A DNA stretch of 64,000 bases, from contig OX365948.1 in NCBI GenBank assembly GCA_947247005.1, forward strand, positions 13,753,455 through 13,817,454, read 5' to 3'. Below are positions 15,101 to 30,100 of the stretch, one piece after another. This DNA is from Spisula solida. Its lineage: Eukaryota; Mollusca; Bivalvia; Venerida; Mactridae. The notes below the pieces were generated by a model. It had not been told where the DNA came from and did no database searches. It saw nothing but the letters and a program-made list of their open reading frames with translations. The position numbers and the translations under genes are program-made. Positions within the stretch are counted from its first letter, which is position 1, and each line of letters opens with the position of its first letter.

Positions 15101-18100
15101 TGCAGTACAGGTGGAAGTTGACACAAATAATGAGAGAGTCGACGCAGTACTGACATAAGATGACACCAGAACTAAGAAAATAATTTCAAGACAGGATTAA
15201 CTTTTCAACACATTTTTAACGGAAGCATGTCATGTAACTTGTACATCAAGTCATGCACAAGAGAAAAACAACGATCGCATGCAGTTAATTGGAGCAAACT
15301 TATCCAACCTCGAGACAGAGAGTTGATAATATTACCTCAAATATCATGCATTTGTGCTGAAACATATTTTAACAGCTTTCAAAACAAAGAATCTCCTGAT
15401 CTGAAAGATCGAGCAGGACTAAAGGACACTTTCTATGATAGTAAATATCACCTGCTTCAAAATAAATCCATGCAAAACTCAAATAATATACACTGTTATA
15501 AAATAACTGAATGAAAAATAATTTAGTGACTGTATTATGTTCAAAACAACCATGCCATGTTCATTCTGATTGATATACCTGTGAACCAGTCTATAGGAAT
15601 TGTAATCACCTCCCCGGGAGATAGTGGGGAACCAGTCAAAGATGCGTCACCAAGACTCGGTTTAATTGTTATCACTGAAAAAAGTCAAAATCAGGGAAAA
15701 TGTTGAGAAATATTCGAGCCAATAATAATTAAAGTAGACTTTGCTGCAATCATGCTGTATTGAGTCATAGAAATGCTTTATTCTCCTTATTGAGACACAT
15801 TGGCTCCAAATATCCCAGAAGTGTGAGAGTTGTCTATAACAATACAATTTGTTCACAGGAAACATTTCAACTGATAAAAGTCTTCAAGCCTTTCTCAAGT
15901 AATTCTGTTTAGCCTTTTTTCTTATTAGAGAGCTACTTGAAACATGCAGACAAAATAGCTCTTCAAAATTGAAGAGCATTATGACTAAATAAACCTCCAA
16001 AAATGAAGCGTACACTTTAAGCACATGAAAGACACTGACTCAAAGCTACCATAGGGGTCTTTACTTCTGAAGAGTGTGTATACGCCTAGCAATTGTGCAC
16101 CCAGATATCGATAGGGATCGTTATGTCGTCTGCATACAAATATAGTCAAATAAAGATCAGAAAGGTTAACATACTGTGTCATTGTCAATTTTATACATTC
16201 TGCTAATCTCTAAATGAAACATCTCTTTAAATTATATTTAAAAACTGCATAAAAAATGAAATAAAGATTCATAGAAAAAGATTGATATTAAACGGAACAT
16301 ATTTCCCTATTTATATTTAATGAACTGAACTAATCATTTAGATCACACAGAACAAACTCAACATTGGTAGAAAAACACAAAAACATTATTACAAATTCAT
16401 CTATCTAAATATTACGATCGTTTCATCTGTTCATTCATAACATGATTAACAATATAATTAAACCATTTTTCAGTACACAACAAGATAAATGCGTTTTTGA
16501 AATCAGAAAAATAAATGCTCAAAAGATTTCAAATTTTGATAATCTAATCAGGATATATTATTTTTTAACTGGATGAAAGGCCAGATTTGATTATGGTTAG
16601 ATTCTGCCTGCGAGATAAGGTATAAGTTCCCAGTGTGGTTTATAATGAGAAATGTTAACAAGAAGAAATGGGTTCCTAATCACGCATTCTGCAAGCAAAT
16701 AAATCATTTTTCTAACATGTTGAAACAATGAAAACAAAGAGGGTGAAAAATACAAAGACATCTTGGTGGCTTCTGTCATTAGGACTGATTCTATCATTAA
16801 CATAGGATGATAGATGGTTTAAAGACCTGTGTGAATACCAAATAATCGTAACCAATTTACCAAAAAAAATTAAACTTCAAATATGATAGAATTAAATATT
16901 AATATATATGCAAATATACAATTATAGCAAGAATAATCAGACATTGACTCGTAATATATATGTTAATACTGTGCCTATTAAAAAGATTATGGCTGATAGT
17001 TCTTCATTAAAATCATTTAGAAGTAAGTTTAATTGAAAATCACCAAAAATATGTCATGAAACTACATTTTCTATATTAATCAATCTACAAGTTAAAGGCT
17101 TTTACGAGATTTACTTAAAATGTAAATTAGCAACAGTCGTCTATTTAGCAGAATTTATATCAATTATATCAATCAAAGTCATTCTTTTCTTTCATGCAAC
17201 AAATAATTTCATTGACACAAAATTTGGATAAGAATTATATTAACATAAAGGTGGACAAATTCTAGGACTAAATCGGACCCTTACAAATGTTAACATTTCC
17301 CACCACTTTAATACAAGCACAATATGATATGGAAGTCGACAATGTCAGCAACTAAAATTAGTTACAGCCAATGGTTTATATCATCTTAGATACTGGTGAC
17401 TACGATTGTTGTCCTTTTTGGGCAACAAACATTGTATTGAATACTTGAACACTATAGTCATGCTCATTTATGTTAACCAATGTATTTGTCAAACTTCCGA
17501 GTCCCAGCACACAGCCTCAAGTGGAGTTAAATTAGTTTACCAAGAGTAAACCAGTCTATTCACTCTTCACAGGTGTACCAGACTGCATTATAGTACACTA
17601 ATTAAGACTTCATTTGAAGAGCATTCAAGGGCAGGTCATCAGACAAGGCCAATGAGAGATTATAACTGGCAAAGAACTGAGAAAGGAAGATTAAACTGTT
17701 TTGTTCCTGGTATGAAGATAGCAGCCATGATAAAGCTCATTTTTAAGATAATAAGGAGATATTCTTCCGAGATCTTAAGAGGTAATTTGTCTTGAACAAC
17801 TTGACTCATGTCGAGATACAACAGTTTACAAGGCTTGTTTCCACTATGATGAACATTATTAAATCAGCCAACCAAACATATGCATTATTTAGCTAAAACA
17901 AAATCCAAGTATACATAAATATTATATTGATAAATTTTTATTTCTATCCTTATGCTATTAAAGCTTGTTGCTAAGCACAGCAAGTGGTTTCGTTTTATTT
18001 AATTCTTACTTGCCGACAAAATCATTACTTGCTGACTGAATCAGTATCAATCAGAATTCTGCTATTCTGTGATAATACAGTAATTTAAACATGTCAATCA

Positions 18101-21100
18101 ACCTGACTATAATTGGCTAAAGTATTTCAGGAAAATTGAATAATCAACAAATGTTATTTCTACATTAAGCCATCATGTCCCTGTCAATTATACATCTGCA
18201 AGGAAACAGGCCATCTAGCAATCCAGTGAAATAGAAAAATATTGCCAATTAAATAACAGAAATTGTCAATTTCAACCATTCTTCCTACCCAATTCTGACT
18301 AAAATGTTGATATTTTTGGAAGTGAAAATGGTATGAAATACACTGAAGAACACTTCAATGAAAGAGTATCATTTGAATCACCACTTCATTTATGAATTCT
18401 ACTAAAGTAAGAAATTATTTAAATTATGATGGTAAAAAACTTGAAATGTTCGCTAAAGAAGTTTAACGACTGTGTGGAAAATTGCAAGTTTGTACTATGT
18501 TAAAAGGAATGAATATTCTGACGGAACTTCACAGCGGGTCGACCATTATGCTTAAACAAACACACAACTTAGTAATCCTTAAAGCTATTCAAATTAAACA
18601 CATAAAATAGACTTAAAATAACGCCCCATTAATTCTGTGCGAATTTCGAAATTAACTTCACATAAAATAACGACATTAACCCTGCTAGGGTCGAATGATA
18701 ATGTTTTCATAGATTTTAACAGCATTAACAACAATGGAGTATTCTGACCATAAAATGTTCATTTTACAACTTAGTGCATTTTCTTACTTTGAATAATAAA
18801 ATACGATTAAAAAATGTACAAAAATGATTCAGTCGTATAATTACAAGGGCACTTGTTATGATTGTTAGGGAAGTGTTTATGTATGTGTAGAACTATTGTC
18901 ATAACCACAATATTAGAAAGATTATGAGACATTTATATACAAACACTCAGAAACAAATCACTATGAAATTTAGCTATTACATTTATTGTTATTGTAAATT
19001 AATTCATAATATCTCTTGTCTTCGTTTAGAAAATTAAATGTCAATAAAGTGAAGATTGAGGTTCATGGAACTAACAACTACTACTAAAATACAGATACCT
19101 CATCTAAAATTAAAGTTATACCAATTTACAGTATTAAAATTTACACATAATGGAAGTTTTATTTCATATTAGTTTATACTAAGATTCTTTGACTTCACCC
19201 TGAATTGTTAGGTTGATCATCATAAGGTCAGGTAAGGATTCATTAAATTGATATTTGAAATTATTTCTGTACCATACTAATGTATACTTTGTATCCTTTT
19301 GCGACACATTATAAAATAATAGAACATCTACTTAAAAAAAACTTAACAATTTCACCATGGTAACAGTTTGATTGGAAGGGGGTGGGGGATATTTGGAACG
19401 AGCCTGTTTAGATAATACCACATAAATCGTACAAACTAACATTATCAATCAAACAATAACATCTTCTAGTTAGCATAGTTTTTCTGTGCATGTGAAAAAA
19501 ATTAACATTTCTTGAGCAAATTTTGTTAAAATTTCACGGACACTTAACGAGAAATTCTTCACTCTTCTGTAACATCATTACCATCTCAATAGCTTGAATT
19601 TTTTCTTAAAACGCCAGGAGGAAAGGCGACAATAAAACCCGTCATTTACGTCTATTTCTCACTCCTTTAATTGGCAACCATAGCTCCCTTGGTGGGCTCA
19701 GCACCCGAAATGAATTAATTCAATTTTTTTCCACTCTTTAAAATGACACAGTTAACTGCCAATACTTGACATGAACATTTTTAGACAAGTTGTTCTGGTT
19801 TTGAAAGGAAAAGTAAATGAATCAGTTTGATAGGACACAGAACTGTGACACAGGTGATACGTCTGATAGGACACAGAACTGTGACACAGATGATACGTCT
19901 CTCTTCCTGTAACTCTTCACTCCATACACACCAAAACTATTTGGATAACAGACAAGCTGAATGGACATTGGTGTACACATCTCAATAAATGTAATCGACC
20001 CTGCACTCAATATAACCCAAAACTAACCTGATTGAGAGACATACTAAATTGTGATAACAAAATCTCCATATACGTAGTTAAGAATATAATTGGTGATACG
20101 GTCGTGTGTATATAGACAGAGTTAACGTGTGTATATAGACAGAGTTAACGTTACGTGGTTCATTAAAAACCTTAAGAGTCCCCAGCCATATAATGTCAAG
20201 GTCTGATGTACAAAAGACATAAAATCAATGCAAGAAACATGATAACCAAAAAACTCATTTTGTCCAGATTTCATATACTTTCAAATCATAAAGGGATTTG
20301 TCTTGCTCCAATTGGTCATAAAAAACATTTTCATCGGCACTAACCAATAAACAGGGAACATAAGACTTAATTCCTGCCAAGCACACAGAGCTACAAAGCA
20401 CTGATGATCAGTGATCTACAAAGTACGATAGAGAGAAAACAACACATCGGGGACAATTGTCCATTTTTTCTGTATTTGTTCATCAAATAATGGTTTTAGT
20501 GATGTTTTACGATATTGTCTGCTAGAGCACCATCTGGCGAGGAGATTATGCGCATCGTAAAACTGGCAATAACCATTTCATTCACACCCTAAGACCCAAC
20601 AATTAGAAACAATTTTATATCTCAAACCAAACTATCAGAGAACTTAATTTTACTATTTGAATGGCTATTGTGATAAAACATCACTGCTCTGTATAATTCA
20701 AACGAGATACTGTGACCTCTTTTTTAAAAAAAAATTATTGTAACTTTTATATACTTATTAAGAGCATCCAAACAATTGCACATTTTGTGTGATTCGATGT
20801 ACTAATGTCAGGATTCCTTATCTTATACTGTAACCAGAGTCAACTTTATTGCACATTAAGGACACTCAAGTAGTTTACTTAAAATTCTTTGATTTTAGGC
20901 TACAAAGATCACAGGTAACTGTATCATTGATTAAGAGTAGAATATATAAATTTGACAAAAAAATATTATTATTTTTTAAAATCTTAATTAATGATACAGT
21001 TACCTGTGACAAACAGTCCATGTCCTACAATTGTTTACAAATTTTGGTAAATGCTAACTGTACATACCTGTGAGAGGTCCAGCAACACCGGACATCACCC

Positions 21101-24100
21101 ACGGTTCACCGGCTTGTAATACCGAGTCACCTGTAGTGACAAGGGATGGAATATCACCTGAAACAATACAACATTAAACTACAGTCAAAACTTGTCAACA
21201 CAGACCACCTGTGAACAAAGTACACTAACAATGGTCACCTGTGAACAAAGACCACTAGCACATAACCTATCTGCAAGACCACCAATTTAATCACCCATCA
21301 GAGCATTTCAATGATTTTTGACCATTTAATAAAGACTACCTATCAACAGCGACCATTTTCTCTGTTCCCAAGGGTGGTCTTTACAGATTGGTCAATTACA
21401 GCAGCATTCAATATTGGATAGAATTTTTATGTAACTTATTTCTTTTAACATGATGCAAATTTAGTCAATTTAAGTGGGAAGGCATTTCAGCAGAAATATT
21501 TTCTGGCTAGATACCCAGTATGAAATTCTTGTTTCCAATCATTAAGATATACAAAGGCAGCCATCGTGCAGCCCAGCAATTTATACAACATTATGCATAT
21601 AATACATAAACTACAAATTTTATGACAATCATTAACAACAAAAGCAAGAGAAATGTTATGAATCCGTATGAATGGAGTTATGGAGAGCTTTCTATTTTTA
21701 TGTGTGCATTAAGTCAATTTTTAAGTGATTACATCTTTATTAATATTCAAATCGGCCTGACATTTATATATTACCTATTAAATGTAGCATAAAAACTATA
21801 GCACCACGAAATTCCATGTAATAAATACATTACCACCCAACAATAGAATTATTTCAAAATTCATTATTTTTTGTTTGTTTCTTGTTGTTGTTGCAAGGAC
21901 CAACCGTTACCATACCAACAAGAACAATAGGAAACAATATAATCAATACAACAGCAATAAATATGCTGACCATATAATATTCAGAGACAAAAACTAGTCA
22001 CTATTTTTATACATAAATCTTGGCCATGCAGAAAGATGCATCCATCATGTATTACATTTCCAAATTTTAATAGGAAAATCCAAACAAACCAGGTGAGATT
22101 TATTGTAAATGAATTGATCACAAAATGTAACTGATACAACTCTAATAAAAAAGACATTTTTTATTCAACAAAGAATGATTATGACATTATTATTATTTTG
22201 AAATTGAATGCTATATTCTAGTTGCATAATAGATCCACGCCCAGATGAAGCAAAAAATAACTGATTGAGAGGTTACATCGGGTCAACAACCATTTTTCAC
22301 ATGCCATGGTTCAGCATACAGCATTGATCAGTGCACTCGATGGCGTTGTAGCCACAAAGACTCGGCGAACGCTGAACAATCAAGTATAGGACACTCTTCA
22401 CCAATTATATTGTCATCCCATTCATTATCTTATCCCACTGAAAGATAGCTTGATTTGGTTGAAAATAAGATCCAAACTATTCCCAGGTCGAATAAAACAG
22501 AAATATGATAAATGCAGTTTAGGTTTAAAATAGGGCGGAGTTTTGTCATCGTTTATACATTAAATGTTCGGAGAGTCGGGCTTGGCACATTTTTTATATT
22601 TTTAAAGAAGACATTGGCGCATATTAGTGATCGGAAATGGCGATAAAACGGACACATTTATCAGAAAATCTTCAAAAAAACTAAATTTATAAAGCTTTAA
22701 AGATAATTATCACTGGTAGTTTCACAATGATAGTTAGGGAATATGCTGGAGAAAGGATAGTTTTAACCAACGAACAACTAGAAACATTCCACCTGTGTAG
22801 AAAGATAATATTCAAATACTACACAAAATCAACATATGTAAATGGTATCAACTGTTTACCCCATGTAAAAAGATAATCACAAATTTTCATCTTTTCATGA
22901 ATATAAACAGTGAGGTTTATGACTTTTATAGGTGATGGGTATCTATATCAGTACATATAACACATATACAACAATAGACAAACATATAGTACCATACATA
23001 ATGAGACCTAATTTACAATGTGCATCACGATAAGGCTACAGAAAACATGCCAACAATTTGTTGAATTTTGATTTAGTGGTCCCCCATATTCCTTACTGGT
23101 GTTAAACAGGTTTTAGTTGAATAGTAATATAGTTGTAGTCGCGTAAAGTGTAGTTGTAGTCACGTAAAGTTAGAGACAGCAACGTTGTTGTAGTCACGTA
23201 ATGTTGGAGACAACAACGAAATCAACTTACATTTACTTCACTCCTCAGATTCCCCATTTTTGTACAGTTAATAAAAGCATTTGTGGTCTTTCATACAAAG
23301 TGTACTACAAACGATGGCCATATAACATTTGCAAAATGTCCCCCAATAATAACAATGGCTGAATGTCCCATATCCAAGGAAATGTTCAACAAACATCCAC
23401 TAATATGTACTTTTAGAACCCTTAGACCTTAATATCATACAGTAACATGTTCCTAATACATAACATTTAATATGAATAAATTGAACAAGTCAGACAGTAT
23501 ACCAATCAAATTCAATGGAACCCGGAGAGTAAGATAATACTATGCACATTTTGGAAATAGATAATATTTTAAAGTGTTCAATAACCTGTCAAAACTAGTG
23601 TTTATCAAAATGTGAAACACACAATTAAGCAAAGATTATCATTGCTTCTAATGAATAAACCTCACCGATCAAACTATTCAAAATCCCAATATAATTTATC
23701 AATAGATAATTAACTGCCAATTAACAGGGCTCCAAATTTACTTCATGTTATCTAAAATGATTTTTTTCTATAAAAAGCCTATAACCGTTGATGACAGACC
23801 AAAATGACAACAGACAACAGAAAGGGACTGCACCACATATAACTTGAAACACAGAGACACGAATCTTATGACATCATCAGCTGATTCAGTCTACATTTAC
23901 ACATTAAAGCATTTAAGATTAATTTAACTAGACATGTCACTTAAAAAATCAGTATTTCTAAATGAATGCCTTGTTTGACTCGTCTTTGAATAGGCCCAAT
24001 ACCCAGCAAGCATCATTGAGAATTATTGTGACGGTGATCATACATCGCCACCTCGCCTCCAGCAAAACATTCGGCCTTTTAGTGAATTGTTCACCACGGC

Positions 24101-27100
24101 CAGAAAATTTTAATCTAAAGGAAGACAAATAGTGGCAGTTTATATTTTCTTTCATAAGCATTTTTTCCATAAAGGATCAAACACGGCTGAAAAAGGCGTG
24201 AGTCAACTCATGCCACATTAAAATCTTAATTAAAAACTTTTAATTGTGATTGAAGCGTGCTTGAAATTGCTTCAATATTCTCAAATAGGAATGTCATATA
24301 AACAAATGCCACAAAGATCCGTCTCGTGGAGAGGTTATCACAAATACCTGACATTTTTTCAATAAGTTTTTTTCTTAATTGACGTTCAAAACGTGTAGTC
24401 TTCAAATCATTTCCTAACCTCCAATGACTCATGGTTTAAATTAAACTTATCTATCCTACAATAGAAGTAAATGATTGTTTACATCGTTTACAAACTTATG
24501 CCAAAATCTTGTCAGGTCCTATTATTTACCAATTAACATAAGTCGACAAGTGGCTGACATATATTGTATAAGATTTGTATAGAAACTAACAAAAACAAGG
24601 CATTTTTATAGCAGTTAATGAAACTACAGAGACCTGATGTTACTCAAACATTTAAGAAAATATTCCCCCAGCAGACTGAACTCAAAAGTACATTTTTTGT
24701 CAGTTTTATCTATCGGAGCAGCTGCTCCCAGGGTTCTTTCAAATTTGTTTATTTTCATCAGATTTTACTCCGATTAACACCAACATCATACACGGCAGTC
24801 AGTTAGTCGGCAGTCAGTTAGTCATACATGGCAGTCAGTTAGTCATACACGGCAGTCAGTAAGTCGGCAGTCAGTTAGTCATACACGGCAGTCAGTAAGT
24901 CGGCAGTCAGTTAGTCATACACGGCAGTCAGTGACGGCAGTCAGTTTTCATGTTTTAGTGTGTTAAACATGCTCCTTTGCAAGCAACTGACGCCTTCTAT
25001 GCATGAGGAGGACGTCACCATGTCCCAATGTAATGGCAGAACATAACCTGCACATTGTAGGAATCAAATTTGGATACTCTATGTATGTCAAGCTCTCTAC
25101 CAACCACGCTAGTAAGGAGGTCAGCAGTACTCAAGGTGCACAAAGGCATAATGTATATAACAAGGGGACATACCTGATGTGGAGCCATTAGTAGTGACTT
25201 GAGTATAAGGATCTTTATCTAATGTTTGACTAGATGTGTGGTTTTCTTCTACTTTGACTGGACTTGACTGATGGTTGATCAGTTGTAGATTGATCGGACT
25301 CGATTGATGGTTTAAGGGTTGCTGTAGGTCGACTGGACTCGACTGATGGTTGATAGGTTGTATGTCTAATGATCTGTAACACCAATAACAACAACATTAA
25401 CAACAGCAATATTAGCATATCAACATGCCTGACGCTGACATTTATTAGTTCTCTGAATGTTAGCATTATGCTGCAGCATATGAACCTGGAACTAAGGAAA
25501 AATTGTAAGTAAACCTGATGCTCCATTGACTAAAGCATCTGCAGCTAAGTGAGGGAAGTCATCCAAGTCACTAAATGGTACTGGTTCTTAACTCCCTCAC
25601 TTTCGTAAAGTGAGTTCCACAAGGACTGGCTGACCCAGTGTCAGGATGATCATGACAACTGTCTGAGTCTGAACTGGTAAGCTCACTGCCAGACATGGTG
25701 GATTCCAACAAACATAAGTCTAACAAAGAGAAACTGTATTTTAGTACTTTCGATAAAAAAGACAATAAAATTGTTTTAAAGTCAAGAAAAATTGCTGACT
25801 GACGGTCTGTCATCTGTTTTACTTAGAAAAAAAGTCATAAAACACAGAAATAAATGTAAACATTTTATTCTTCAGACAGAATTGTAATCAGGAAAAAGAT
25901 AAAATGCTGAAAAATTGTTTTAGTATATATACATACATAGAGATGATAGCGAAGAAAAAAGGTCTATTTATTGTCGTAGTAATAAAACAAACATTGTGAT
26001 TTTTAGCACGATATAAAAATAGAGGAATTTATTTTACACACAGAGAACATTCAATCCCATTTTAACACAATTGCCCTCCGCAATAATGACACAACAATAA
26101 ATATATGAATGTATATATGTAGACTTCAATATAACAGAAAGACATAAGAAACACATAAACGTAACCAAGGATGTTAGACTCTGCACTCTTCATTGATTAT
26201 ATCATACAGGCAGATTTTAACAACTCCCTCGTTTAAAAGCCATTAATGACATTCTTATATTGCTTAATTTCAATTTGACATCATCAAAAAGATATATCGA
26301 AGACAAATAATTTCTTACACAGCTTTAAAACCATGGTAATAAATTGTGATTTTATGAACCAAGACCATGTGAGTAAAACCCTTTCAATGCTGTTATTTAA
26401 TAGAAATATTTTCCAAGCGAACATATACATTATGTAGATATTTCATTCCACTTGAAGCTACAGAGAGAATTTAGGAGAGGAATTTATGATTCCGCAACCA
26501 TAACAGGAATTTACAAGCAAATTACATATTATAGAACAATTCAATTAATAACCTGCCACAATTTTCACTGCTTGCTGATCAGCCCTTCACTGTATTTTAT
26601 TTTTTCATAGCAAATTAAATTCCTGACAAAAAATTATAACTTTTTGCTAATATTTCAAAAACTCAAGAAAAAAAAACAATTTCAAGTTTCAAATAACAAA
26701 TACATCAATTCATGAATCATTTTTCTTTGACAGTAATAATAAATGAAGACTCACAAATTCATTTAAGTCATGAACACAAAAAAACATCAACTTTATGTTG
26801 AAGAAAGCCTTAAATTTTAAGGATAGTTTTGAAAAAACAGAACGAAAAAACAACCCCCAAAAAACCATCTCTATAGCATGAAATTTAAATAAATATTAAT
26901 TTCCACAAGAGTTTACTGTCAAGGTACCCAGACAATGACTTACTGTAAATGTATCTATCGCATTACCTACATACACTAGTATTAACATATAAAACAAAAT
27001 TAAAATTATATTCTGTCTGTTACAGTATGGGTAATACCCACAGCTTAATTTACGCTGGACTGGATTTCATTAAAACCTGTAATTTTCAAATTTTGTAACC

Positions 27101-30100
27101 ATACCAACCAACACGGCTCAATACTAACCTCATCTGCCAATTGTCAATATTCGGAAATTTATGTTAAAACTAAATCCGTTAATAAGTATGTACGTTCCAA
27201 GGTCTCATCTATACACTTCACAGATGATATTCCATATTTAGTCATTTATAGTCAAATTCATGCCAAAATATCGTAAAAAGTTACGAAAAAAGCATAAAGT
27301 TACAAACAATAGTTCTTAAAGTTTAAGAAGATTTTATTTAAAGTAGCCGACAATACAGGCAATGGATGATTTCACTGTACCAGCATCACGCCCTATCACT
27401 AAACATAACAACACGTCATTTGAGACCGTCAATATAGATTAATGTTTTGTCATACTATATAACTTTACGGAGAGTTTCATTGGATGACGATGAACATTGG
27501 GTAGCTTGGTAGTATTCTGTTCTCCACCACCGATACATCAACGAAATGTAAGTATACACAATGAAAACACCTTATCAGTGAACATTTAATATTCACGGCA
27601 AATTATCACATTTTACTCCAAACAAAAAATTAAAACATTACAGGCACATTATGAACAAAAAATTGTTTGTAAACTGTTACATACTTCCTACAAGAACAAA
27701 TTTATCTAAGGATCAGTCACCACAAACATCATGAGGAAATTTCCCCCAGTTATAATATATCAGCAAGCACTTTAGACCAAGGGGAAAAGAAACAACCATA
27801 AAAAGAATGTTACGCTAATGTACATATGACCCACATTTTTTCTTCTATTGAATATGGGCAAAAAGGCAAACAATTAGAGATAATAAGATTAACAAACTTA
27901 CTATTCAAAGTCAGTGAGATCTGAATGATTGTATTCCACAAGTCAGTGCCAAATGAGGCATGTCTGTGCTTCATATATTATTCAACAAGATTTGCAGAAC
28001 AATTAATTTATACGCTTCATCATATATTTTAAAAAGCAGAAAAAAGGGTAGAGAAATAACTCAACACAAACGTGAGATTTTTATCAACACAGAGGTGGAA
28101 AATTGTAAATATGTGGTCAACTAAGACATTTATAATACTAACATTATAGTGTAAGGAACAATGACTAAGCATACTTGATGAATGAAAAATGACTACTGAA
28201 AACATTTATATTACATGTATTTATAATGAAAGCTGACTGAACTTCTAAAGCCATCTGATCACTACATACTAAAATATACTTAAGAGAATCTAATGCTATG
28301 TATGCAATAATTTCATCTTCAAATTGATTGTTAAAACATTGTCAGTTTAATTCAAAGGCTGCAGACAAAACAATTCCATCTTGCTTTTATTTATAAAACA
28401 TTTCCTCTTCCATTCCTTCTAATATTTTTTGAAGATTTTTTCTCAAAAATGTTAAAAGCCAAGGTGTTATTTTTTACAATAGCTATTTATATAAGCAGTT
28501 TAAATCTACAACCACATAAAACTTATCTTTCAGCAATGCAATCAAACATGTATACAATCTTACTATTTCCATGAAATCATCTGAATTTCAACAACTGTTA
28601 CCATTCTGTAACTCCACAGCGCTTAAACGATTTATTCATTAAATTTCATTGACATCGGAACGTGTTAACAGAATTAAACATGATTTTCAATAACATAAAC
28701 AAAGTCAATGGCAAGCCACAATTTTCACCACTAACTATTATTGGCAAAAAAGTTCCCATCAAAAAGCCTTATAACACCATATTCCAAGTTTACTACTAAT
28801 TATGACATGGTATAAAACGAGGTCCTAATGTAGGGCTGAATCCTGTCAGTCTGCTCACAACAATAACAAATTAACGTAATGGAGGGTAGGCTACGGGAAA
28901 TACTGAGTATTACCCACTAATAACCTTCCATTTGTCTTTATTGTTTTGTTTGACAATGTAGAGGAAACCAGGCTGATGCCTCCGATACGGGAACTCTAGC
29001 ATTTCATAGAAATCAACAATAAGTCATATAAAGCGTACTGGAAATCAGTTAATCATCAGAAGTGGATGGTGTGTCCATAACAGGAAGTATAGGGATAACG
29101 GGGTCTCCAAGTGGTCAAACAGGAAGTATCGGGATAACAGGGTCTCTAAGTGGTCAAACGTTGACTGTCAGCATGTTATACAGGTTCTTCATAACTGTCA
29201 ATCAATCTTAATGAGATGAGTGTGTATATGAATGGATGACTACCAGTCAGTAACAGTACAAGAAAATGCTGATGTTGACACAGAAACTCAGGAACTGAGG
29301 GGGAGGATTTTCTAGACACACATTAAAGGTTGATCATTCAGTTGAACATGCCAATGCTCCTGGGTAAATCATAATCCTGCTGTTCCTCCTCTTTGTGGCA
29401 ACATCTTCACAGAGGGAAAAGTTCCTCCTCTTTGTGGAAATATCTTCACAGAGGGAAAAGTTCCTCCTCTTTGTGGCAACATCTGCACAGAGGCAAAAGT
29501 TCCTCTTCTCTGTGGCAACATCTTCACAGAGGGAAAAGTTCCTCCTCTTTGTGGCAACATCTGCACAGAGGGAAAAGTTCCTCTTCTTTGAGGCAACATC
29601 TTCACAGAGGGAAATGTTCCTCCTCTTTGTGGCAGCATCTTCACAGAGGGAAATGTTCCTCCTCTTTGTGGAAACATCTTCACAGAGGGAAACGTTCCTC
29701 CTCTTTGAGGCAACATCTTCACAGAGGGAAAACATGCCTTTGTAGGGAAATAACCTTTTTTCGGCGTAATGATTTTTTCTGTTTTGGGAGTACTTTTAGT
29801 GTATTTCATGATCTGATGTTGCAGTTGATGCAGCTGCCTTCCCTGTCTGATGATCTGATGTTGCAGTTGAGGCAGCTGCCTTCCCTGTCTGATTAGTAAT
29901 CATCTTCTGGGTCACAATCATCATTGCAGAACAACTTGGAACACAGTTCAACACACAATTGTACTTAAAATCATAAAACAAAGACTTATACATTATGTTT
30001 AAATACACTTCCTGACCGATAGACATGTTCTCCAAGATTGTGACACTTTGTTAAAATTTTCAGCAGAAAATCCTAAAATGAACCAAATTCGACTATCATT

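Noticed and set aside
29081..29159. TAGGGATAACGGGGT and CGGGATAACAGGGT resembling a homing endonuclease target (I-SceI)
   Set aside because: Neither copy matches the full 18-bp site, and the resemblance is explained by a two-copy 39-bp repeat.
29334..29896. Four frames of 116-167 codons around a LCEDVATKRRN-type repeat
   Set aside because: Artefact of the 39-bp array, whose length is a multiple of three.
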